In this document: positions 1-6,800 of the stretch, in pieces
How positions within the stretch are numbered: the stretch's first letter is position 1
Layout of the letters: the number at the start of each line of letters is the position of its first letter
NCBI GenBank assembly: GCA_002429045.1
Contig: DIYM01000083.1
Span: 1-16,153, forward strand
DNA: 16,153 nt
Reading direction: 5' to 3'
Origin: Phycisphaerales bacterium UBA6054
Lineage (GTDB): Bacteria > Planctomycetota > Phycisphaerae > Phycisphaerales > UBA1924
Program-made: the position numbers and the translations under genes
The notes under the pieces: model-generated
Seen by the model: the letters and a program-made list of their open reading frames with translations, nothing else
What the model was told of the DNA's origin: nothing
Databases searched by the model: none

Positions 1-75
1 AGGGCCGACGCCCGCCCGTCCCGAACCCGGATTGAGACCCCTTTTTCACGATGACCAATCAGCCCCGCCAGACCG

Positions 76-285
76 CATGCATGACCCTCAACAGCCGACT
101 CACGGCCGTTGAGATGATGTGCATGCATGTCTGCCCTAAAGCGGTTGGCTGGTCTCGTGCGATTGGAATGAGCGGGTAGAACCGCCCGTGACAATCAGAG
201 CACCATGGCCAGCCACCGGAGATTCCGGTGGCTGTTTTCGTTTCAGGCGTGTGCCCGACGGTTCGGGCACCGCCGCACACCGGCG
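76..285 (+). promoter_or_regulatory. Hairpin-rich leader (candidate structured RNA)
   Basis: No convincing gene lies before 326, and this stretch folds on paper into five consecutive hairpins. Hairpin A has 8-nt self-complementary arms CATGCATG at 76-83 and 122-129. They enclose CTCAAC/GTTGAG (87-92 with 108-113) and GCCG/CGGC (94-97 with 103-106), with one A/C mismatch. Hairpin B pairs GTGCGATTG (157-165) with CAATC and GCAC (192-196, 200-203), with an inner GCGG/CCGC. Hairpin C is the terminator-like stem at 211-233. D is GTGCCCG/CGGGCAC (251-257 with 264-270) and E is CGCCG/CGGCG (271-275 with 281-285). The order fits an attenuated leader of the gene at 326, or a small RNA ending at hairpin C. 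I recognise no known riboswitch class. GC-rich DNA makes chance stems common, so the call stays tentative. Confidence 0.4.
211..240 (+). terminator. Rho-independent terminator or attenuator
   Basis: A perfect 10-bp stem AGCCACCGGA (211-220) / TCCGGTGGCT (224-233) with a 3-nt GAT loop is followed by GTTTTCGTTT. It could end a transcript from the left, including a small RNA in 51-210, or act as an attenuator about 90 nt ahead of the start codon at 326. The T-run is short and interrupted by C. Confidence 0.6.
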
Positions 286-325
286 GGGCACCACCTGCCG
301 AGCAACCAAGGAAAGCGAGCGCGAT

Positions 326-1909
326 ATGCCGCTGCAGACCACGATCGTTCTGGATCTCTCCGAACTCGAAACCTCGAATCTGGCGCACGCCGGTCGAGCG
401 ATCGCGTCGGTCCAGATGTGCCTGTCGGAGGGCCATCGCGTGATCGCGGCGGTCACCCCCGGATCGGCGCGCGAGCGGCGCGACCTCGCCGACGCGAACA
501 GGCTGGGGGCGATCGCTTCGCCCTGGGATCGGGCCGAGGCGGTGGTCGCGGGCTCGATCGAGGCCGCCGGATTGTTCACGCGGGTGCTGGGGCAGGCCGG
601 GATCGCGGCGAAGACCGCTGGGACGGGCCTGCTCCCGGCAACGAGAGGGCACGCGCTGGATGCCGAGCCCCGCCGGGTGTCGGCGGCGGCCGTGGCGACA
701 GCGCTCGCGGACGCGGAGGTGCTGGTGATCCCCGGCGGTGTGGGTCGCGATGACGAGGACCGGCTGACGTCCTTGGGAGAGCAGACCGGACCGCTCACCG
801 CCGCGTTCTATGCCGAGCGTCTCGCGCTGCCGGTAATGCGCTTCGCTCAGCACGGAGGCGTGGCGAGCCGGACGGAATCATCCCTGGGGCAACGCAAGAC
901 GCAACGGTTCATCGAGCGAGCGGGGCTCGAAGTCGTGCCCATGTCAGAGGCCGACCGCACCGGGTCAGAGGCACGGGTTGCGGTGATCGGTGACAGCCCG
1001 GCGGCGGGCCTGTTTCTGGGCTGGCTCGGAGAACTCGTCGGGGGTGTGTCCGTCGAGCGCTACGACGCCAGCGCGCTGGGTTCTGCCGAGTTGATCGGGG
1101 CGGCACCCGACGTCGTGATCGATGTCGCGTGCGAAGCCGCCCCGGTCTACGAAGCCGCTTCGTGGGCGCTGCGTTCGGGGCGTACGCTGCTGACAACCAA
1201 CGCAGCGTTGCTCGCCGAGCGGGGCGGGGGCCTTTCCGTTGCGTCGTTGATCGGGGGAGGGACGATGCGCGCGTCGGGCGCTGTGGTGGGCTGCCCGAGA
1301 CTGGCGGGGCTGCTCGACCGGACGGCCGACTGGCCGGGCGTAACGCGGGTCCAGGGGACGTTCTCGCCCGCGGGGGATCGGATCCTCGACCTGCGTGCGC
1401 AGGGGCTCGCGATCGATGAGGCCTCGGGCATCGCCGCGGAGGAACTCGGGCTGTCTGAATCGCAGGTCGTTGAAGCGTTAGCCGGCGAGGACGCGGCCCG
1501 GACCCTCGGGGCGATCGCCCCGCTCGCGTTCAACACCCCGGCGACGGTCCGGGCCCGCCCGCGGGGGCCCGGTCTGGTCAGCGATCTCGACATCGCCAGG
1601 GCGCGTGCACAGGGGCGTCGCTTCCGCATCGTCGCCACGACCGAACGGATCGGGGACACGATCTCGACCCGGGTCGGGCCGGTGCCGCTGCGCGACGACG
1701 ATCCGCTGGTCGGCACCACGCCCGGCTGGGTGGGCGTGCAGGTGAACACCCGCGACGGGCGGGTGCACAGCGTCAGCGGGCGTCTCCACGAGCCGGGCAG
1801 CGTCGCGGCGGCGTTGCTCTCAGACTTCATGCTTGCTCGGCGGGCACCCTCGCCCGCTCGTCACGCGGCCCCGGCCGACGCCGCCGGCGTCCTCGGGATC
1901 ACCGCGTAG
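326..1909 (+). CDS. Degenerate aspartokinase/homoserine dehydrogenase-like protein
   Basis: A 527-residue protein laid out like a bifunctional aspartokinase-homoserine dehydrogenase. Residues 1-175 resemble an amino-acid kinase: VIPGGVGRDD at 134-143, then LTSLGEQTGPLTA at 147-159 where aspartokinases have an LGRGGSD-type loop. There is no KFGG-type N-terminal strand. Residues 215-505 follow homoserine dehydrogenase: a worn nucleotide-binding turn (VAVIGDSPAAG, 218-228), TTNAALLAERG (290-300), and a C-terminal stretch near 480-501 like the family's SG-GAG-TA-AV-D segment. Key residues are changed. The Lys of the ANK motif is Ala293. In the DAA-x-K-L motif the catalytic Lys is Thr393, while the partner acidic residues Glu378 and Asp389 remain. 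Activity is therefore doubtful, and a regulatory or pseudoenzyme role is possible. The start was chosen at ATG 326 because AAGGAAAG lies about 10 nt upstream. Upstream in-frame codons read through hairpins C-E. It is followed by a strong terminator, so it looks monocistronic. Confidence 0.75.
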   Translation: MPLQTTIVLDLSELETSNLAHAGRAIASVQMCLSEGHRVIAAVTPGSARERRDLADANRLGAIASPWDRAEAVVAGSIEAAGLFTRVLGQAGIAAKTAGTGLLPATRGHALDAEPRRVSAAAVATALADAEVLVIPGGVGRDDEDRLTSLGEQTGPLTAAFYAERLALPVMRFAQHGGVASRTESSLGQRKTQRFIERAGLEVVPMSEADRTGSEARVAVIGDSPAAGLFLGWLGELVGGVSVERYDASALGSAELIGAAPDVVIDVACEAAPVYEAASWALRSGRTLLTTNAALLAERGGGLSVASLIGGGTMRASGAVVGCPRLAGLLDRTADWPGVTRVQGTFSPAGDRILDLRAQGLAIDEASGIAAEELGLSESQVVEALAGEDAARTLGAIAPLAFNTPATVRARPRGPGLVSDLDIARARAQGRRFRIVATTERIGDTISTRVGPVPLRDDDPLVGTTPGWVGVQVNTRDGRVHSVSGRLHEPGSVAAALLSDFMLARRAPSPARHAAPADAAGVLGITA

Positions 1910-1912
1910 CCC

Positions 1913-1953
1913 GGAGCGTGCGGGCCTCCCTCCCCGCACGCTCCATTTCTTTT
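1913..1953 (+). terminator. Rho-independent terminator of the AK-HSD-like gene
   Basis: A perfect 12-bp stem GGAGCGTGCGGG (1913-1924) / CCCGCACGCTCC (1933-1944) with an 8-nt loop is followed by ATTTCTTTT. It begins 3 nt after the TAG stop of the gene at 326. Confidence 0.85.
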
Positions 1954-1994
1954 CCGGGGTTCGGGGGTGCGGCGAGTCCACGCGCAACCGAACG

Positions 1995-2048
1995 CGACGC
2001 GGGCGCCGCCGATCGGCATCTCTGCCCAAGCAGGCGGCGCCCGCGTCG
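1995..2048. repeat. 16-bp perfect inverted repeat, possible btpA-like gene terminator
   Basis: Arms 1995-2010 (CGACGCGGGCGCCGCC) and 2033-2048 are exact reverse complements. They are separated by 22 nt that hold a smaller GGCA/TGCC stem. It lies 15 bp beyond the stop of the minus-strand gene ending at 2064, between two convergent genes. It could end that transcript, but neither flank has a T-run, so intrinsic termination is not clear. Confidence 0.6.
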
Positions 2049-2063
2049 AACCCGAATGCCCTT

Positions 2064-2876
2064 TCAGGCCCTGGCCGCGACCATCCGGGCCGCACGCTCG
2101 GGATCGACCGGGTTCTTCCAGGTCCCGTCGTGCTTGATCCACGAGCCGACGATCGCGGCGTCGGCGTGCTCGAAGATCGCCGGCAGCGACTCGGGCGTCA
2201 CCCCCGACCCGACCAGCACCGGCAGCCCGGTGCCCCGACGCGCCTCGGCGATATCCCCGACCGGAGTGGGGTGCCCCGTCGCGGATCCGGTGACGATCAC
2301 GCCGTCGGCGCCGAAGAACTCGGCCGCTTCGGCGATGTCGGCCAGACCGAGGTCGTCCGTCAACGCGTGGGACGCGTGCTTCTTCTTGATGTCGCAGTAC
2401 ACCGGCACATGCGACGCCCCGATCAACCCGCGGTACCGGAGCAGGGTCCCCGCCTCCGCCTTGGCGAGCAGCCCCTCGTCGGCGACGTGCGAGAAGACGA
2501 AGTTCTCGCAGCGGACGAACGCGCCCCCCCCGATGCGGGCGCACGCCAGGGCGTGACGGTTCCCGCCCGAGAGAATCTGCAATCCGACCGGGACAGCGAC
2601 CCGCTCGCGGACCGCCGAGAGTGCACGGGACATGAGCGCGACCACCTCCGGCCCGAGTTCGTCGCCGTGGACGTACGGGGCGTCGTGCATGTTCTCGAGA
2701 CTGACCGCGTCGAACCCCGCCCGGGCGAGCAGCGTCGCCTCGCGCACGGCTTGGGCGACAATCTCGTCGGGGCTGGACTCCGCGAACGGCGCGCCCGGGG
2801 TGGCGCCGAGGTGGACCATGCCGATCAGTTTCTTGGGCCCGCCGGCGACGAGCGACCAGGTCTTCTGTTCCGTCAT
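2064..2876 (-). CDS. BtpA/SgcQ-family TIM-barrel protein
   Basis: A 270-residue protein matching the BtpA family along its whole length: IGMVHLGATPGAP (18-30), FDAVSLENMHDAPY (55-68), VPVGLQILSGGNRHAL (95-110), VPVYCDIKKKHASH (157-170), GADGVIVTGSATG (189-201), and a phosphate-site-like VLVGSGVTPE near the C-terminus. The family takes its name from a cyanobacterial protein needed for photosystem I accumulation. Most members are in non-photosynthetic organisms, and their reaction is not established. A TIM-barrel enzyme acting on a phosphorylated or sugar-like ligand is likely. The start ATG at 2876 is 8 nt after the stop of the nucleoside transporter gene and has no Shine-Dalgarno sequence, which suggests translational coupling. 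Pairing with the transporter and a nearby uridine-kinase-like gene hints at nucleoside metabolism. That last point is inference. Confidence 0.88.
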   Translation of the reverse strand: MTEQKTWSLVAGGPKKLIGMVHLGATPGAPFAESSPDEIVAQAVREATLLARAGFDAVSLENMHDAPYVHGDELGPEVVALMSRALSAVRERVAVPVGLQILSGGNRHALACARIGGGAFVRCENFVFSHVADEGLLAKAEAGTLLRYRGLIGASHVPVYCDIKKKHASHALTDDLGLADIAEAAEFFGADGVIVTGSATGHPTPVGDIAEARRGTGLPVLVGSGVTPESLPAIFEHADAAIVGSWIKHDGTWKNPVDPERAARMVAARA

Positions 2877-2884
2877 GGCGCAGG

Positions 2885-4189
2885 CTAGGCGGGCATCACG
2901 ATGCCCGCGACCGTCGCGGTGAGCCAGGACGCCAACGCCCCCCCGATCATCGCCCGCATCCCCAGGCGGACCAGGTCGGTCCGCTTGGACGGGACGAGCA
3001 CGCTGAGCCCGCCGATCTGGATGCCGATGGACGCGAAGTTCGCGAACCCGCACAGCGCAAACACCGCCATGCGTCCGGTGCGGTCCGCGATCAGCGCCTC
3101 GCCCGACTCCGGGCTCATCGCACCGGCAAGCGATTGGAACGCGAGGAACTCGGTGACGACCAGCTTCTCGCCCATCAGGCGGCCGAAGAACACGCAGTCG
3201 TCCCACGGCACGCCCATCGTCCACGCCAGCGGCGCGAAACACCAGCCCATGATGACCTGCAGGTTCAGCGAATCGACCCCAAGACCCGTGAGCCAATCTT
3301 TCACCGCCTCGGTGTTCCCGATCGCGCCGAGGGGAAGGTTGACCAGCGCCAACAACGAGACGAACGCCACGATCATCGCGGCCACGTTCAGGGCCAGCTT
3401 CATGCCCTCGGTGGCGCCGTGCGCCGCGGCGTCGAACATGTTCGTGTGGGGCTCATCGGGCTTGGCCAGTGCCGGATCGGTGTCGTCGGGCGGGGATTCG
3501 GTCTCGGGGACGATGATCTTCGCGAACACGAACGCCGCCGGTGCGGACATCACGCTCGCGGTGATGAGCTGCTTGACCCACAGCGCCCGGGATGCCTCGT
3601 CGGCGCCGCCGAGCATCCCGATGTACGCGGCGAGCACCGATCCGGCGATCGTGGCGAAGCCGCCCGTCATGACCAGATTCAGCTGCGATCGCGTCATGCG
3701 CCCGAGATAGGGGCGCACACAGAGCGGGGCCTCGGTCTGCCCGACGAACACGTTGGCCGCGGTGACCAGGGCTTCTGTTCCGGTAACGCGCAGCGTCGTT
3801 CGCAGCAGCCACGCCAGCGCGGCGATGAGGCGCTGCATGACCCCGAGGTGATAGAGGACCGCCATCAATGACGCGAAGAAGATGATCTTCGGGACGGCGT
3901 GGACCGCGAACATGAAGCCCCAGGTCCGGTTCGTCGGGTTGGCTACTTCGGGCCCGAACAGGAACACGATGCCCGCGTCCGACGCGTCGACCGCGGCGGT
4001 GATGACCCGTGCGACCGCGTCGATCACCCCCACCACCGGTGTGTCGCGGAGCATCACCGTCGCCAGCACGGCCTGGAGCGCGACCCCGGATGCCACCAGC
4101 CGCCAGGGGAAGCGTCGCCGCTCGACCGATACCGACCACGCCAGCGCGAGCAGCACCGCGATCCCCAACAAACCGACCATCCGCTCCAT
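2885..4189 (-). CDS. Concentrative nucleoside transporter (CNT/NupC family)
   Basis: A 434-residue polytopic membrane protein that imports nucleosides with Na+ or H+. Signature segments are all present: ANVFVGQTEAPLCVRPYL (145-162), TGGFATIAGSVLAAYIG (175-191), GWCFAPLAWTMGVPWDD (315-331), TEFLAF (346-351) and CGFANFASIGIQIGG (380-394). Residues known to contact the nucleoside in the Vibrio CNT appear to be kept: the Gln-Thr-Glu of GQTEAP, Glu347, Asn384 and Ser387. The usual Asn before Glu347 is Thr here. ATG 4189 was chosen because GGAGG lies 6 nt upstream. A GTG at 4195 runs into that site, and ATG 4180 is too far from it. It is co-directional and nearly contiguous with the BtpA-family gene, and divergent from a uridine-kinase-like gene 58 bp away. 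Confidence 0.93.
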   Translation of the reverse strand: MERMVGLLGIAVLLALAWSVSVERRRFPWRLVASGVALQAVLATVMLRDTPVVGVIDAVARVITAAVDASDAGIVFLFGPEVANPTNRTWGFMFAVHAVPKIIFFASLMAVLYHLGVMQRLIAALAWLLRTTLRVTGTEALVTAANVFVGQTEAPLCVRPYLGRMTRSQLNLVMTGGFATIAGSVLAAYIGMLGGADEASRALWVKQLITASVMSAPAAFVFAKIIVPETESPPDDTDPALAKPDEPHTNMFDAAAHGATEGMKLALNVAAMIVAFVSLLALVNLPLGAIGNTEAVKDWLTGLGVDSLNLQVIMGWCFAPLAWTMGVPWDDCVFFGRLMGEKLVVTEFLAFQSLAGAMSPESGEALIADRTGRMAVFALCGFANFASIGIQIGGLSVLVPSKRTDLVRLGMRAMIGGALASWLTATVAGIVMPA

Positions 4190-4247
4190 GCGCACCTCCG
4201 GGCGTGCATGCTACCCAAAACGGCTCGGGCGGGGTCTAGGCTGGAGC
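4190..4247. promoter_or_regulatory. Divergent promoter region, nucleoside locus
   Basis: Only 58 bp separate the divergent transporter and kinase starts, so both promoters must lie here or inside the genes. On the plus strand TAGGCT (4237-4242) is a TAnnnT -10-like hexamer 5 nt before ATG 4248, which would give a nearly leaderless transcript. On the minus strand TAGCAT (4213-4208) could be a -10 for the transporter. No convincing -35 accompanies either. TAnnnT is common by chance. Confidence 0.3.
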
Positions 4248-4859
4248 ATGACCGCTGGCCCGCTCCGCATCGCGTGGAAAGACGCCGTCGCCCGGATCCT
4301 CTCGCACCCCGGCGCGGGCGGGGTTGTGTGCGTCGCGGGCCCGGTGGGTTCGGGCAAGTCCACGCTGGCCAGGCGGATCATCGGCGACGCCGGGGGGGCG
4401 CTGATCTCGACCGATGATTACCTGCCGGACTACGACAAGACGCCCGAGCACCTGCGTGACGAGCCCGGCTCGTCTCGCCTCGACGCGCTCGCCGAAGACG
4501 CCGGTCGGCTTTCGCGCGGCGAGCCGGCCGAGGTCCCGACGTGGTGCTTCCACGAGCACCGCAGGATCGGCAGCCGGCTCGTCACGCCCGCGGGGCTCGT
4601 CGTGATCGAGGGGATCCACGCGATGCACCGCACGCTGGCGGGCGTCCGGGGCGTGGGGGTGCTCGTGGACGCATCGCGCGAGACCCGGTGGGCGCGTTGG
4701 GAGGCCATCGAGTCGTCGGGCCAGCGCGGGTGGGGCGTCGAGAAGGCGAGGCGCTACTTCGAGACGGTCGCAGAGCCGACGTTCGAGAGGTACCGCCCGG
4801 AGTACGAATCGGCGGCCGATTTCATCGTGACGAACGATCGCGGGGGACGCGGGGGGTGA
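4248..4859 (+). CDS. Uridine kinase-like P-loop kinase
   Basis: A 203-residue soluble kinase of the uridine kinase/phosphoribulokinase superfamily, expected to phosphorylate uridine, cytidine or a related small molecule with ATP or GTP. The P-loop GPVGSGKST is at 31-39. STDDYLPDYDK (54-64) holds the aspartates typical of the substrate site. FHEHRR is at 101-106 and VVIEGIHAMH, the Walker B-like strand, follows from 118. Length fits uridine kinases. The start ATG 4248 has GGAG just one base upstream, too close for normal Shine-Dalgarno pairing, and a TAnnnT hexamer sits 5 nt upstream, so translation may be leaderless. Divergent from the nucleoside transporter, it would trap imported nucleosides. 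The exact substrate is not proven. It ends 3 bp from the convergent AbgT-family gene with no terminator between. Confidence 0.8.
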   Translation: MTAGPLRIAWKDAVARILSHPGAGGVVCVAGPVGSGKSTLARRIIGDAGGALISTDDYLPDYDKTPEHLRDEPGSSRLDALAEDAGRLSRGEPAEVPTWCFHEHRRIGSRLVTPAGLVVIEGIHAMHRTLAGVRGVGVLVDASRETRWARWEAIESSGQRGWGVEKARRYFETVAEPTFERYRPEYESAADFIVTNDRGGRGG

Positions 4860-4862
4860 CCG

Positions 4863-6752
4863 TCAGGGCGTGCCGCCCGCGGCGCCGGCGGTGTACCCGT
4901 CGCTGAACACGTCGACGGGGTCGCCGACACCCAGGGGGATGCCGAACGCGTTCCACGCGACGATCATGATCATCCACACGACGGTGAAGACGATCGTGTA
5001 GGGGAGCATCATGGCGATCAGCGTGCCGATGCCCGCCCTGCTCGCGTACTTCTGCACGTACATGAGCACGATGACAAGGTACGGGTTCAGCGGTGTGATG
5101 ATGTTGGTGGTCGAGTCGCCGATCCGGTAGGCGGTCTGCGTCATCTCCGGTCGGATGCCGATGAGCATGAACATCGGCACGAAGATCGGAGCGAACAGCG
5201 CGTACTTGGCGCTCATCGACCCGACGAACAGGTTGAACACCATCGTGACGAGGATGAACGCGATCAGCAGGGCTCCGGCCCCGAACTGCTGGTTGAAGAG
5301 CCATTCGCCGCCCGAGAACGCGAGCATCCGACCGAGCCCGGACTCGTCGAACGCCGCGACGAACTGGCCGGCAAAGAACGCGAGCACGATGATCGGCGCC
5401 ATCCCGGCCATCGACTCGACCATCGTCTGGGCCGCGTCCTTGGTCGACTTGATGTTGCCCACGACCGTCCCGTACACCACCGCGGGGATGATGGTGAGCA
5501 GGAACATCAGCGGAACGACAACAACCACCCATCGCGGCTGCCCCCCCTGGTTCCCGTACAACGGCGAGCCCTCCCAGAGCACCAACGCCGTTGTGACCGC
5601 GAGCCCAAACCCGAACGCCACGCCCGACCACACCAGGCCCTTGACTTCGGAAGCGGTCAGGGTCGACTGCCCGCCGTCGGCGTTCTCGCGGTCGGTCGGG
5701 GGCCCGCCGTCTTCAACGGACTTCGTGTTGAGACGCTTCTCGACGAACATCGCGGTGGTCGCCCAGCCCACAAAGGTGAGGACAACCGTCGAGGCCGCCA
5801 TGAAGTACCACGTCGCGGTCGCGGTCACCACCCGGTCCGGGTCGATCGACTGAGCGGCGTTCTGGGAGAACTCGCTCATCATCGGCTCGAGGCTCGTGAT
5901 GAGCAGGTTCGCGTTGAACCCGGCGGCGACCCCGGCGAACACCGCCGCGATCCCGGCCAGCGGGGACCTGCCCACGGACAGGTACGCCAGCGCCGCCAGC
6001 GGGGGCAGCACGACGTAGCCCGCGTCCGAACCAAGCGAGCTCATGATGCCCAGGAAGATCATCGCCGGTGTGAGCAGCGTGCCCGGAACACGCGACAGCG
6101 CGGCCCGCAGCAGTGCCGAGATCAGACCCACCCGCTCCATCGGACCGATGCCGAGCATGCCCAGCAGCACCACACCGAGCGGCGCGAACCCCAGGAAGTT
6201 TGCTTCCATGCTCGAGAGCAACCAATACCAACCCTCGCTGGTGATGAGAGACTGCGCAAACATGACCTCGCCGTTTGCCACGAGTTCGGGCGGGGTGTCG
6301 GGGTCGCCGTCGGTGTCCACCGGGACCTTCTCGAAGACAGCCCATCCGCGGTCCGCGATGTTGATCGGTTCACCGTCCGGCCCAGAAACGACCTCTCCGG
6401 TTGCATCGATGACAAGCCTCGCCTTGAGGTCGTTCGGATCGTCGTCCTCGACGATGATGCTCGCCGGCTCGAACACCTCCCCGGACTCGGTCACGGAGAC
6501 CCTGCCGATCACCCCCCGCTGTTGATCGACGCCGCCCGCGCGCGTCGTGTCAGGGACCCAACGGACCTCGAACCCGCTCGGCAGATCCGGGGACGCGACA
6601 TGGCTCAGGCCCAAGACGATGAACACGCCGATCAGGAAGAGGAAGGCGGGATCGGGCAGCTTGTTGCCCAGCCACTCAACACCGTTGAGCAGCGAGCCGA
6701 AGATGCCCGCCTTGGGCGTGCCGGGTGGGTTCGTTGCGGGTTCGTTCGACAT
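4863..6752 (-). CDS. AbgT-family transporter
   Basis: A 629-residue inner-membrane protein of the AbgT family, whose members import p-aminobenzoyl-glutamate or export antimetabolites such as sulfonamides. Family segments: GVEWLGNKLPDPAFLFL (24-40), APLGVVLLGMLGIGPMERVG (190-209), a GSDAGYVVLPPLAALAYLSV stretch, GFNANLLITSLEP, and near the C-terminus YRIGDSTTNIITPLNPYL. Many hydrophobic segments run through it. It is about 100 residues longer than usual because of a hydrophilic, acidic insertion at about 55-166 between the first two membrane segments, rich in Asp, Glu, Gly and Pro (for example VEDDDPNDLK, 101-110). ATG 6752 has only a weak GGCGGC upstream. It follows the phosphoglycerate mutase gene by 48 bp on the same strand. 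The substrate cannot be read from the sequence. Confidence 0.9.
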   Translation of the reverse strand: MSNEPATNPPGTPKAGIFGSLLNGVEWLGNKLPDPAFLFLIGVFIVLGLSHVASPDLPSGFEVRWVPDTTRAGGVDQQRGVIGRVSVTESGEVFEPASIIVEDDDPNDLKARLVIDATGEVVSGPDGEPINIADRGWAVFEKVPVDTDGDPDTPPELVANGEVMFAQSLITSEGWYWLLSSMEANFLGFAPLGVVLLGMLGIGPMERVGLISALLRAALSRVPGTLLTPAMIFLGIMSSLGSDAGYVVLPPLAALAYLSVGRSPLAGIAAVFAGVAAGFNANLLITSLEPMMSEFSQNAAQSIDPDRVVTATATWYFMAASTVVLTFVGWATTAMFVEKRLNTKSVEDGGPPTDRENADGGQSTLTASEVKGLVWSGVAFGFGLAVTTALVLWEGSPLYGNQGGQPRWVVVVVPLMFLLTIIPAVVYGTVVGNIKSTKDAAQTMVESMAGMAPIIVLAFFAGQFVAAFDESGLGRMLAFSGGEWLFNQQFGAGALLIAFILVTMVFNLFVGSMSAKYALFAPIFVPMFMLIGIRPEMTQTAYRIGDSTTNIITPLNPYLVIVLMYVQKYASRAGIGTLIAMMLPYTIVFTVVWMIMIVAWNAFGIPLGVGDPVDVFSDGYTAGAAGGTP

Positions 6753-6800
6753 GCCGCCAGTGTCGCCGATCCGGGGGTGACCCGCAACCCGGCACCCGTT

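Noticed and set aside
51..179. A 42-codon plus-strand reading frame with several Met and Cys ahead of the 211-233 terminator
   Set aside because: It has no ribosome-binding site and overlaps hairpins A and B, and its codon content does not look like that of the neighbouring genes. A structured RNA fits better, though a small protein is not excluded.
188..325. N-terminal extension of the AK-HSD-like frame to GTG 188
   Set aside because: It would be translated through the terminator hairpin and two further stems. ATG 326 has a good AAGGAAAG site and begins the homology.
2877..3296. Upstream extension of the BtpA frame
   Set aside because: It lies fully inside the nucleoside transporter gene in another frame. 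The family starts at the MTEQ methionine.
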